Positions 1 to 6,855 are shown, numbered from the stretch's first letter. The stretch is DNA of 13,172 bases from an uncultured Collinsella sp. (GCA_900765185.1 CAAFQT010000159.1:1-13172); one strand, 5' to 3'. Made by a program: numbers and translations. The notes: generated by a model not told the origin, from the sequence alone.

Positions 1-674
1 AGCTCACCGTACTCCTCGACCAGGGGCATGAGCTCGTTCACCCGCTCGACGATGCGGCGCTGCTCGGCGAGAGGCGGAATCGGAAGAAATAGCTCTTTTA
101 GCACTGCTGCTTTGATTCCTTTTGCGGTCGTCCCCGTGGCATGATCCTTAACTTGAATTTGGAACAGTGGAGATAGAATTATTTGGCAGAACAGGGCATT
201 GTCTGGACCAACTGTGCCGTAATTCTGAAGGGTAATGACACGCTGTCCACAGCTGCAACGTTTCATTTCGCATATCGCGCAATACCCCATCGGGGCTTCG
301 GTTGTAAACAGCAAATCGCCACGGTGGGTCTCTCCGCGAGACAAGCGTGTTGCATATTCGTCTTCTGAAATATACTCCTCGCGTGTGTAATCAATATAGC
401 CTTGGCGAATGTTGCTCGCAGTCATTAGTCGAACACCCGAAGGTGATTTGTGAGGTGTTTTACCCCTGTAATCAATGAAGTTATATACGGTTTCCAGCCT
501 TGCCCAAGCCCACCCCTCGGGCAGCTCCTCAAACGGCACTTCGTTCGCGATGCACTTATCGCTAGTCACGCGACCCTTGGCATCCACCTTCTTCTCATAG
601 GGGGAGCCATCGGAACCGGATTGGCTTTCAACTGTATTCGCGACAAGCGTTGTAAAATCTAGTGAGACGAGCAT
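1..674 (-). CDS. hsdS: Type I restriction-modification specificity subunit (HsdS), partial, N-terminus apparently shortened
   Basis: This is the DNA-recognition subunit of a type I restriction-modification complex; it would direct HsdM and HsdR (not in the window) to a bipartite target. 224 residues are visible and the frame runs off the left edge. Residues 45-57 (EVPFEELPEGWAW) are the classic entry into a target-recognition domain, which fills about 45-193. Residues 195-224 contain PPLAEQRRIVERV, the start of the conserved helical spacer. Residues 20-28 (GSDGSPYEK) resemble the linker that normally follows an N-terminal conserved helix, but that helix is absent: only about 19 unrelated-looking residues precede it, and an in-frame stop lies at 708-710. 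The ATG at 674 has a GGAG eight bases upstream, so translation is plausible. GC is lower than in the catabolic genes. It could be a short functional S subunit or a 5'-truncated silent cassette. The family call is firm; the start and completeness are not. Confidence 0.88.
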   Translation of the reverse strand, partial: MLVSLDFTTLVANTVESQSGSDGSPYEKKVDAKGRVTSDKCIANEVPFEELPEGWAWARLETVYNFIDYRGKTPHKSPSGVRLMTASNIRQGYIDYTREEYISEDEYATRLSRGETHRGDLLFTTEAPMGYCAICEMKRCSCGQRVITLQNYGTVGPDNALFCQIILSPLFQIQVKDHATGTTAKGIKAAVLKELFLPIPPLAEQRRIVERVNELMPLVEEYGE

Positions 675-773
675 CCCGGTTGCTCCAGCGCTTCGATGCT
701 CTGGTCTTTAGCGTCTTTCGTTCAGTGGGGGACTGACCGCAAGCGGCGTAAACAAGAAAGGGGACAAGCGTAA

Positions 774-2897
774 ATGAAAGCAACCGAGGCGAATCTGCTC
801 GACCTTATGGGCGTGGCGAAGATGCAGTTTGTCATTCCCGTGTACCAGCGAGTTTACTCGTGGAGTGTAAAAGAGTGCGAGGTGCTTTGGGATGACGTCA
901 TGCGAGCGGGTCGTGATGGCGTATCGCACTTCGTGGGGTCAATGCTTTATATCCCCGAGTCCGAGAGCTCTGCCACGAGCATTTCGCGCGTGCTTCTGAT
1001 TGACGGACAGCAGCGCATGACGACGTTTTCGTTGATGATTGCAGCTTTGGCTGACTATTTGGAGAGCAACCCCGACAAGGCTGGCTTCCTTGGCGACCTC
1101 AAAATCTCGGCGCTGAGGAAAAATTACCTCTTTAACGATGACGACTACAACGGTCTGGCACGCTACAAGCTGGTGCTCTCGCAGGACGATAAAGAGACGC
1201 TGTTCTCCATCGTGTCTGGGGCTCCCGTGCCAGATGAAAAATCGGATCGGATTGTCGAGAACCATGCGTTCTTCCGCGAGAAGATGCGTGGTAAATCATT
1301 TGACCCGGCAAGGCTTTGGGCGGGGCTAAACCGCGTGCAGGTCATCGACACTAAGCTCACCGCTGGCGTTGATAATGCCCAGCTCATATTTGAGTCCATG
1401 AACTCCAAGGGCAAGCCGCTCACGCCCATTGACCTCATCCGTAACTACGTTCTAATGTCGCTTCCCAACGACGAACAGACCAAGCTTTATGAGGGTTATT
1501 GGCATCCACTCGAGTGCTTGTTCGGAAAAGGCGGCGAGGACGAGTTCAATGCATTTATCTGGTACTGGCTGTGGCTTAAAGTTCCCAATAGGATGCCGAA
1601 GGAGAACGAGGCCTACTACGAGTTTAAGCGCTATTTCGCCGACGACTACGATGGTGACACCGAGGGCCTGCTTAAGGAGCTGCGCGGGTATGCACATAGA
1701 TACGCCAGTCTGTTCCTTGGTAAGGAGAAGGACGACGGACTGCGCCGAGTGTTCGGCAGAATCGTAAGCCTCGACGTGAAGCAGATAAGGCCCCTCTTAA
1801 TGTTGCTTTATTCGGTTTACGAGGGGAATGGACTAGACCGCAATGCGTTTTTACGTATCTGCGAGACTATCGAGTCGTTTCTGTTCAGGCGAGCGGTTTG
1901 CGGCAGACTTACCACGGGCCTAAATAATTTCTTTGCCGGCATGTATCGCAATCTCGAGCGGCAGGACGATATCGAGGAGTACGTTACGGCGATGCTCCTT
2001 ATCCACAGCAGCGGTATGACCGCATACTTTCCGACAGACGAGCATTTTGTCGAGGAGTTTAAGGCGCGTGACTGCTACAACCGCTTCTCTAAAAAGCGCT
2101 ATTACCTGGAACGCATGGAGAACTGGCACCACCCGAAGGAGTCCATCTCAGCCGACGATTACCAGATCGAGCACATCATGCCCCAGACGATTGATGATGA
2201 GCACGGCTGGAAGGAATCGCTTGGTGAGAACTGGGAAGACGTCCACGACAGGCTGTGCAACAACTTGGGAAATCTTACGCTGACGGGCTACAACCAGGAG
2301 TACTCAAACCGGTCGTTCTCGGACAAGCTCAATCTGCCTGACGTCGGATTTAAGTGCAGCCCGCTCTACCTAAACAAATCGATTGTCTCGCATGAAAAAT
2401 GGGGTGAGGAAGAGATTGGGCAGCGCGCGGACGAGCTGGCGAAAGAAGCGTGCGAGATATGGAAGTATCCCGACCTTCCGGCAGACGTCGTCGACAAGTA
2501 CCGTCCTTCTCGTGGGGAGCCTGACGAGGCTCCTGTCTGGACTCTGCATGAGAACCACCCCACCTTTGCCGAAGGTGGGCTCAACCAGAAGCTTTTCGAT
2601 GAGGTGCGCGAGTCCGTTCTGAGTGGTAACCCTTCGTGGGAGTCCTACATAGCCAAGTACTATGTAGGCTTCAGGTCGGGCAAGCGAAAACTGCATGCCG
2701 TGTTAGAAGGTAGGACCAGCAACGGTGGCTGGATTGCCGTCGGCCTGGCAAAGAGCGTGGATGACCTAATTGATCCAGAGGACATGTGCCAGGACAAACG
2801 TACGCAGGGTGGATTTGGCCCAGGCCTACCGACCTATGTTGCTCTTCGTAATGCCGATGACATTCCCGCGGTGCTCGATCTTATAAAGCAGTGCTAG
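774..2897 (+). CDS. GmrSD-like DUF262/DUF1524 (HNH) protein with DUF5655-like C-terminus
   Basis: This 707-aa protein belongs to the DUF262-DUF1524 family related to the type IV modification-dependent endonuclease GmrSD; members are common next to restriction systems. The N-terminal DUF262 domain (about 1-230) shows IPVYQRVYSW at 21-30, the family nucleotide-binding motif DGQQRMTT at 77-84, and FESMNSKGKPL from about 206. The DUF1524 HNH nuclease region (about 440-520) has IEHIMPQ with His467, then NNLGNLTLTGYNQEYSN with Asn500, so the expected active-site residues are intact. The last 100 residues (about 605-707), including YVGFRSGKRKLHAVLEG and GGFGPGLPTYVALRN, resemble DUF5655. The start was chosen for AAGGGG ten bases upstream. 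It diverges from hsdS and is followed by a hairpin. Cytoplasmic defence (cleavage of modified or foreign DNA) is inferred from family and context. The target is unknown. Confidence 0.88.
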   Translation: MKATEANLLDLMGVAKMQFVIPVYQRVYSWSVKECEVLWDDVMRAGRDGVSHFVGSMLYIPESESSATSISRVLLIDGQQRMTTFSLMIAALADYLESNPDKAGFLGDLKISALRKNYLFNDDDYNGLARYKLVLSQDDKETLFSIVSGAPVPDEKSDRIVENHAFFREKMRGKSFDPARLWAGLNRVQVIDTKLTAGVDNAQLIFESMNSKGKPLTPIDLIRNYVLMSLPNDEQTKLYEGYWHPLECLFGKGGEDEFNAFIWYWLWLKVPNRMPKENEAYYEFKRYFADDYDGDTEGLLKELRGYAHRYASLFLGKEKDDGLRRVFGRIVSLDVKQIRPLLMLLYSVYEGNGLDRNAFLRICETIESFLFRRAVCGRLTTGLNNFFAGMYRNLERQDDIEEYVTAMLLIHSSGMTAYFPTDEHFVEEFKARDCYNRFSKKRYYLERMENWHHPKESISADDYQIEHIMPQTIDDEHGWKESLGENWEDVHDRLCNNLGNLTLTGYNQEYSNRSFSDKLNLPDVGFKCSPLYLNKSIVSHEKWGEEEIGQRADELAKEACEIWKYPDLPADVVDKYRPSRGEPDEAPVWTLHENHPTFAEGGLNQKLFDEVRESVLSGNPSWESYIAKYYVGFRSGKRKLHAVLEGRTSNGGWIAVGLAKSVDDLIDPEDMCQDKRTQGGFGPGLPTYVALRNADDIPAVLDLIKQC

Positions 2898-2903
2898 GTT
2901 AAA

Positions 2904-2926
2904 GGCCGGGAATCTAATTCCCGGCC
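2904..2926. terminator. Perfect 10-bp stem with 3-nt loop, probable bidirectional terminator
   Basis: Bases 2904-2913 pair perfectly with 2917-2926 (GGCCGGGAAT, loop CTA, ATTCCCGGCC). The hairpin lies seven bases after the DUF262 gene stop and about 40 bases after the stop of the convergent 97-aa gene. AAA flanks it on the left (TTT when read on the minus strand) and CTTG on the right, so the T-tract is better on the minus strand. Position between convergent genes supports termination in both directions. Confidence 0.6.
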
Positions 2927-2964
2927 CTTGCCATCTCGGAATTGCCGATGGCTTATCTGCCCAC

Positions 2965-3258
2965 CTACACCCCCGCAATCCCGCGCGCCGCGCTCAGCAG
3001 CTCGTACTCCCTCTGGCTCCACTGGTGCAGCTCGGCCGCGTGCACGGCGTCGCGACACAGGTCCAGGAACACCTCGGCGCCCTCGCAGAAGCACTCGCGG
3101 GCAAAGGCGCCGGATCCGTCCGCAACGCACGCACCGTCGGCAAAAAGCTTCCAGCTGGACGGCTCGCGCGAGCCGTCTCCGAGCAGCTTGATCTGCAGAA
3201 CATGTGGGCCGCCAGCGGCACATGGCCCTTCTTCCAACGCCTGCACCGTAAAGCGCAT
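2965..3258 (-). CDS. Hypothetical protein, 97 aa
   Basis: I do not recognise this protein. It begins MRFTVQALEEGPCAAGGPHVL and ends with HQWSQREYELLSAARGIAG. It is soluble, acidic, has four cysteines, and shows no signal peptide or membrane segment. Its residue mix reads as a real folded protein, unlike the Arg/Pro/Ser-rich readings in the competing frames. No Shine-Dalgarno sequence precedes the ATG at 3258; instead a TATACT box ends 12 bases upstream, which suggests a near-leaderless transcript. The frame stays open upstream without another usable start, so an N-terminal remnant cannot be excluded. It ends just before a hairpin shared with the convergent DUF262 gene. Confidence 0.6.
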   Translation of the reverse strand: MRFTVQALEEGPCAAGGPHVLQIKLLGDGSREPSSWKLFADGACVADGSGAFARECFCEGAEVFLDLCRDAVHAAELHQWSQREYELLSAARGIAGV

Positions 3259-3270
3259 CTGGAGGGACAG

Positions 3271-3276
3271 AGTATA
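3271..3276 (-). promoter_or_regulatory. Putative -10 box (TATACT) of the 97-aa gene, near-leaderless
   Basis: Read on the minus strand, TATACT (5 of 6 matches to consensus) lies 12 bases before the ATG at 3258, so transcription would start about 4-6 bases before the codon. That fits the absence of a ribosome binding site. No convincing -35 box is visible. One copy of an 11-bp direct repeat falls between the -10 and where the -35 would be. Confidence 0.4.
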
Positions 3277-3281
3277 AAATC

Positions 3282-3325
3282 CGGAAAAGTGTCGAAATAG
3301 GCACCTTAAAACTTCGGAAAAGTGT
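3282..3325. repeat. Two direct copies of CGGAAAAGTGT, 33 bp apart
   Basis: Identical 11-mers lie at 3282-3292 and 3315-3325, with starts 33 bp apart, about three helical turns. They sit immediately upstream of the putative promoter of the 97-aa gene. The placement fits a pair of operator sites, but no regulator is known and chance duplication is possible. Confidence 0.5.
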
Positions 3326-3336
3326 AGCTGGATGAC

Positions 3337-3362
3337 AAAACAGCACTTAGAAGCCGGTGCTG
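3337..3362 (-). terminator. Probable terminator of the membrane-protein gene
   Basis: On the minus strand CAGCAC (3362-3357) pairs with GTGCTG (3346-3341) across a 10-base loop, followed directly by TTTTG. It begins about 33 bases after the stop at 3396. The stem is only 6 bp, so strength is uncertain. Confidence 0.45.
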
Positions 3363-3395
3363 GATGCGGGATCTTGCGGCCGCCTTCAGTCCTCG

Positions 3396-4370
3396 CTACT
3401 CGTCGTCTCCGTCGTTGGGGTCGCCCTTGAGGGTGTTGATGTCCAGGTACTGGTTATCGTCCTCTTTTTGCTGGGTCTCCGACTCCGCTTGGGTGGGGCC
3501 GCGGAACAGCTGGAATCCCTCAAACGCAATGACACCGAGCAGGGCAATGACAATGGCGATAAAGGCAACCTTGACTGCCTGCGGAAATTCCGAGAGACGC
3601 AGCGCCTTTTCCTCGGCGTAATAATCGGCGAAGCGCTCTTCGCCCGTGCTTTTGGTATACGCCGGTGCGGACGCGGCCTCCGGGTCATATTCCGGTGCAG
3701 GCGTGGCAGCGTACGGATCGTTGAGATAATCGCTCGATGCGGTGCCATAATCCTCTGTCTCGATGCGACCGTTGCCAGCATAGCCATCGGAATAATCGGA
3801 ATATGCCGCACCGCCCTCATAGTCCGCGGCGCTCGTGTTGGCGGCAAAAAGCGGGTTAACTGGAACGTCGAGCGCCGGCATGCCGGTAGAGGTCTCATCC
3901 AGATCGGCTGCAGCCCAGGAATCGTAGGCAACCTGATGGGCAACGGGCTCATCGAGCCTTGCGACCGGAGGCTTGCGTGCCGCAGGAACAGGCAACTGCT
4001 GGGCGCTGTACATAACAGTGCTGTCGGCCGATTTGCCCTGCGTCGCTGCAGCGAGAAATGCCGCCGTCTCGGACGGGTCGCTTGCGGGGCGGGGAGCGGG
4101 CGTGGGCGCCGAAGTGGGTGCGGGCGTCGAAACAGGCGACTGCGCAGGAGTCGGCGCAGGTGCGGACTTAGGCGCAAGTGCGGGATTGGGGTTTGACGGG
4201 CGAGCCCCGCCGCCCATGAGTTCGTCGGCGGTCCACGGGCGATCATCCATCACATCGTCAAGGCTCAGCGAAAACAGGTCGTCTTCACCCTCATCGAACA
4301 TGCGGTGCACATGTCCACCAATTGCCGGAATCAATCCGCGACCGGTGCATGATGCCTTGCTCAACGCCAT
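3396..4370 (-). CDS. Single-pass membrane protein with long disordered Pro/Ala-rich linker
   Basis: I do not recognise this 324-aa protein. The first 50 residues include GHVHRMFDEGEDDLFSLSLD and are acidic. Residues of roughly 55-105 form a Pro/Ala/Ser repeat-like linker of PAP and PTP units (the region 4085-4190 is low complexity). The middle is Asp/Tyr/Ser rich with SDY-type repeats. One transmembrane helix lies at about 268-288 (VAFIAIVIALLGVIAF), followed by a 36-residue acidic tail ending DPNDGDDE. There is no N-terminal signal, so it resembles a tail-proximal membrane anchor with a large, mostly disordered N-terminal part. Topology is uncertain. The ATG at 4370 was chosen over one 96 bases upstream because AGGA lies nine bases before it and a TATAAT box would start the transcript between the two. 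It lies downstream of, and codirectional with, the PAS-HTH regulator but has its own promoter. Confidence 0.75.
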   Translation of the reverse strand: MALSKASCTGRGLIPAIGGHVHRMFDEGEDDLFSLSLDDVMDDRPWTADELMGGGARPSNPNPALAPKSAPAPTPAQSPVSTPAPTSAPTPAPRPASDPSETAAFLAAATQGKSADSTVMYSAQQLPVPAARKPPVARLDEPVAHQVAYDSWAAADLDETSTGMPALDVPVNPLFAANTSAADYEGGAAYSDYSDGYAGNGRIETEDYGTASSDYLNDPYAATPAPEYDPEAASAPAYTKSTGEERFADYYAEEKALRLSEFPQAVKVAFIAIVIALLGVIAFEGFQLFRGPTQAESETQQKEDDNQYLDINTLKGDPNDGDDE

Positions 4371-4404
4371 TCTGTCCCATCCTTTCGAAATACTAATGAC
4401 ATCG

Positions 4405-4410
4405 ATTATA
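4405..4410 (-). promoter_or_regulatory. Perfect -10 box (TATAAT) for the membrane-protein gene
   Basis: The minus strand carries an exact TATAAT hexamer 34 bases upstream of the ATG at 4370, giving a leader of about 28 bases that includes the AGGA ribosome binding site. No good -35 box is seen at 16-18 bp spacing (ACCGAG at 17), so an activator or a weak promoter is possible. Confidence 0.5.
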
Positions 4411-4493
4411 TGGAACTTCCCAAGCTGCTCGGTCTTGGATTCGCGCTTTCCAGAACTCGCGCCCAAAAGGGGAGGGGCAATCCAGGCGAGTGC

Positions 4494-5147
4494 CTACTTG
4501 TCGCCGGCCGCCGCCTTGGCCTCATTGAGGTAGCTATAGAAGCTGTACTTGGAGATGCCAAAGAACTCGCAGGCGCGCTCGCTCGACTTGGAAATGAGGA
4601 AGGCGCCGCGACGGTCGAGGTAGCCAATGGCACGAATGCGCTCGTCTTTGGTCATGAGTGCCGCGGGCTTGCCCACAAACTGCTCACACTCGTGCAGCAG
4701 GTCCTCGAGCAGGTCGCCGATGTTCTTGGTAATGGGCTCGGGCTCGGTATAGCCCGTGCCGCCGGTGCCGGTAAAGGCATCGAGCGAACGCTCAAAAGCC
4801 TTCATAAGCGTAATGTCAAAGTTGATGCCCAAAATGCCGACGGGTTTGCCCTCATCGTTGCGGATAAAGATCGTCGACGATTTGAGCAGCTTACCGTCGG
4901 TGGTTTTAGTGAGGTACGGCTCGCGGTCGTGTACGTCGGTGGCGCCTTCGTGCATGGACTCAAACACGATATGGCTGGGGCCGTCACCCAGTTTGCGCCC
5001 GCTGACGTGGCCGTTTTCGATCACTACGATGGAGTGGTCCACGTCCTCGGTCTCCAGATCGTGGACGACGACTTCGCAGTTGGGGCCAAATTGGAGCGCC
5101 AGACCGTGTGCGAGGCGCTTGTAAAACTCAATCTGTGCGGGGGTCAT
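4494..5147 (-). CDS. YheO/DauR-family PAS-HTH transcriptional regulator
   Basis: This 217-aa DNA-binding regulator has the YheO-type architecture. An N-terminal PAS-like sensor (about 8-120) contains VVVHDLE near 30 and VGILGINFDITLM near 105-115. An HTH_22-type DNA-binding domain follows (about 160-212: DERIRAIGYLDRRGAFLI then FFGISKYSFYSYLNEA). E. coli DauR (YheO) belongs to this family and controls D-amino-acid use. The start at 5147 is supported by AGGAAGG five bases upstream and by the usual family N-terminus; an upstream ATG at 5222 would add 25 unlikely residues. It is divergent from ygeX, so it is the natural candidate regulator of the purine/diaminopropionate cluster. The ligand is unknown, and an acyclic ureido or diamino acid intermediate is my guess. 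Confidence 0.88.
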   Translation of the reverse strand: MTPAQIEFYKRLAHGLALQFGPNCEVVVHDLETEDVDHSIVVIENGHVSGRKLGDGPSHIVFESMHEGATDVHDREPYLTKTTDGKLLKSSTIFIRNDEGKPVGILGINFDITLMKAFERSLDAFTGTGGTGYTEPEPITKNIGDLLEDLLHECEQFVGKPAALMTKDERIRAIGYLDRRGAFLISKSSERACEFFGISKYSFYSYLNEAKAAAGDK

Positions 5148-5424
5148 GGGTACCTTCCTAAAAATTAGTTTGGGCTCACTGTGCCATAAACCACACATGA
5201 CCGCAAACAAATCCATCAACAAGGCAATTCATGACCGTTCGGCGGCGAAAAAGTACCGATTACGGCAACAAACAATTCGTTAGATATACCAATCAAAAAG
5301 TGTGATAGAACATTACTAACAAACTTTTTGTTTGGCATCCACATAAAAGTTCAGTCGTGTGAATGGGATCGGGCTGAAACGCGTATGCGGGGGCCGGCAA
5401 GAGAGAACTTAAGGAGTTCACCGT
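5148..5424. promoter_or_regulatory. AT-rich divergent regulatory region between the PAS-HTH regulator and ygeX
   Basis: This 277-bp region is much richer in A and T than the genes around it and must carry the promoters in both directions. CAAACAA occurs at 5204-5210 and 5269-5275, and an inverted pair CAAAC-5 nt-GTTTG occurs at 5320-5334. These are candidate binding sites for the adjacent regulator. I could not choose -35/-10 pairs with confidence and saw no match to purine, xanthine or preQ1 riboswitch cores. The last 20 bases hold AAGGAG, the ygeX ribosome binding site. Confidence 0.6.
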
Positions 5425-6639
5425 ATGGCCGATAAGATCCAGTGGGCGGGCAACACGATGCCCAAGAGCGATGACAAGCACTTGGGAATCATGAGCCTCG
5501 ACCACGTGAAGAAGGCCCGTGCCTTCCACCAGTCGTTCCCCCAGTACACCGTCACTCCGCTTGCCCGCCTGGATGGCCAGGCTGCACGCCTGGGCCTGTC
5601 CAACCTGTGCGTTAAGGACGAGAGCTATCGCTTTGGCCTCAACGCCTTTAAGGTCCTGGGCGGTTCGTTTGCCATGGCCAACTACATTGCCGACGAGACC
5701 GGCAAGGACGTTGCCGAGTGCACCTTCGATTACCTGACCTCCGATCAGCTTGCCAAGGACTTTGGCCAGGCCACCTTCTTTACCGCCACCGACGGCAACC
5801 ATGGCCGCGGCGTGGCATGGGCTGCCAACAAGCTGGGCCAGAAGGCTGTCGTGCACATGCCCAAGGGTTCCACCAAGCCCCGCTTTGATAACATCGCCGC
5901 CGAGGGCGCTACGGTGACCATCGAAGAGGTCAACTACGACGAGTGCGTGCGCATGGCCGCCGCCGAGGCCGATGCCTGCGAGCGCGGCGTCATCGTTCAG
6001 GACACCGCCTGGGAGGGCTACGAGAAGATCCCGTCTTGGATCATGGAGGGCTACGGCACCATGGCTTCCGAGGCTGCCGAGCAGCTGCGCGAGATGGCCA
6101 TCAACCGCCCGACGCACGTCTTTGTCCAGGCTGGCGTAGGCTCGCTGGCCGGCGCCGTGGTGGGCTACTTCACCAACCTGTATCCCGATAACCCGCCCAC
6201 CTTTGTCGTGGTCGAGTGCGCTCCGGCCGCCTGCCTGTACAAGGGCGCTGCCGCCGGCGACGGCGACCCGCGCATCGTGGACGGCGACATGCCCTCCATC
6301 ATGGCCGGCCTGTGCTGTGGCGAGCCCAACATCCTGGGCTGGGATATCCTGCGCAACCACGCTACCGCTTTCGTGTCCTGCCCCGACTGGGTCACTGCTC
6401 GCGGCATGCGCACCCTGGGCGCTCCCGAGAAGGGCGACCCGCGCGTCATCTCCGGCGAGTCCGGCGCGGTGACCACCGGCCTGGTCGAGACCCTCATGCT
6501 CGATCCCGAGTACGCCGAGCTCAAGGAGCTCATCGGCCTGGACAAGACGAGCTCCGTGCTCTGCTTCTCCACCGAGGGCGACACCGATCCGGATCAGTAC
6601 CGTCGCATCGTCTGGGAGGGCGAGTATCCCACCTGCTAG
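5425..6639 (+). CDS. ygeX: 2,3-Diaminopropionate ammonia-lyase
   Basis: This PLP enzyme of the fold-type II (tryptophan synthase beta) group converts 2,3-diaminopropionate to pyruvate and two ammonia. At 404 aa it matches the usual length near 400. YRFGLNAFKVLGGSFA carries the PLP-binding Lys76. TATDGNHGRGVAW contains Asp123, and VQDTAWEGY contains Asp193; these correspond to the lysine and two catalytic aspartates described for E. coli YgeX (recalled as Lys77, Asp120, Asp189). AGVGSLAGAVVGY is the phosphate-binding-type glycine loop. AAGGAG eight bases before the ATG supports the start. It is the first gene of the cluster, divergent from the PAS-HTH regulator, and would be the pathway's exit to central carbon. 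The 241-bp gap to ygeY holds large hairpins. Confidence 0.96.
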   Translation: MADKIQWAGNTMPKSDDKHLGIMSLDHVKKARAFHQSFPQYTVTPLARLDGQAARLGLSNLCVKDESYRFGLNAFKVLGGSFAMANYIADETGKDVAECTFDYLTSDQLAKDFGQATFFTATDGNHGRGVAWAANKLGQKAVVHMPKGSTKPRFDNIAAEGATVTIEEVNYDECVRMAAAEADACERGVIVQDTAWEGYEKIPSWIMEGYGTMASEAAEQLREMAINRPTHVFVQAGVGSLAGAVVGYFTNLYPDNPPTFVVVECAPAACLYKGAAAGDGDPRIVDGDMPSIMAGLCCGEPNILGWDILRNHATAFVSCPDWVTARGMRTLGAPEKGDPRVISGESGAVTTGLVETLMLDPEYAELKELIGLDKTSSVLCFSTEGDTDPDQYRRIVWEGEYPTC

Positions 6640-6697
6640 CAGGACGACCTGTTCGGGTGGCGGAGCATATGTTTACTCCGCTGCTCGAACAGTCCTG
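6640..6697 (+). other. Stem-loop immediately after the ygeX stop codon
   Basis: Starting on the base after the stop, CAGGA (6640-6644) pairs with TCCTG (6693-6697). CTGTTCG (6649-6655) pairs with CGAACAG (6686-6692), and CGGAG (6661-6665) pairs with CTCCG (6676-6680). That gives 17 base pairs in one imperfect hairpin. It shares bases with, and so excludes, the longer inverted repeat at 6655-6774. Confidence 0.6.
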
Positions 6698-6774
6698 CGC
6701 AAGACGGAAAGCACATTAAGTGCTTTCCTTTGCGTGCGGAACTCGCGACGGAGCAAACATATGCGCCGCCACCC
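6655..6774. repeat. Long near-perfect inverted repeat in the ygeX-ygeY gap
   Basis: The 20-bp arms 6655-6674 and 6755-6774 match at 19 of 20 positions when one is reverse-complemented. The pairing continues inward for five more pairs (6676-6680 with 6749-6753) after one mismatch. A second hairpin at 6706-6728 lies almost at the same centre, so the whole 120 bp is close to one palindrome. No reading frame accounts for it. It could be a folded RNA element, a small non-autonomous mobile or repetitive element, or a DNA-level site. Confidence 0.7.
6706..6731 (+). terminator. Terminator-like hairpin, possibly conditional
   Basis: GGAAAGCAC (6706-6714) pairs perfectly with GTGCTTTCC (6720-6728) across a 5-base loop, and TTT follows. 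The T-tract is short, so it may cause partial termination or transcript stabilisation between ygeX and ygeY rather than full stop. Confidence 0.45.
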
Positions 6775-6843
6775 TTCGTTGATTTGCTTGTGGGGTACTC
6801 GACCTCACGCTGCTTGGCACAAGTGATCTATCTGAGAGAAATC

Positions 6844-6855
6844 TACCTGTAGGTA
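6844..6855. promoter_or_regulatory. Small palindrome TACCT-GT-AGGTA upstream of ygeY
   Basis: A perfect 5-bp inverted repeat with a 2-base centre lies 25 bases before the ygeY ATG and just upstream of its ribosome binding site. It could be an operator half-pair or nothing. Its size makes chance occurrence quite possible. Confidence 0.25.

Noticed and set aside
183..662. Short plus-strand frames in the left 700 bases
   Set aside because: They are antisense to the continuous hsdS reading, which carries recognisable PEGWAW and PPLAEQRRI motifs.
4080..4190. Repetitive GC-rich stretch resembling tandem repeats
   Set aside because: The repetition is codon-level Pro/Ala/Thr low complexity in the membrane protein linker, without regular unit length or CRISPR-type spacers.
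3357..4196. Plus-strand 279-codon frame opposite the membrane protein
   Set aside because: Arg/Gly-rich, arises from the antisense of the Pro/Ala linker; no start context.
5340..5424. Possible riboswitch in the ygeX leader
   Set aside because: I saw no purine, xanthine or preQ1 aptamer core and no stem followed by a T-tract; only the ribosome binding site is supported.
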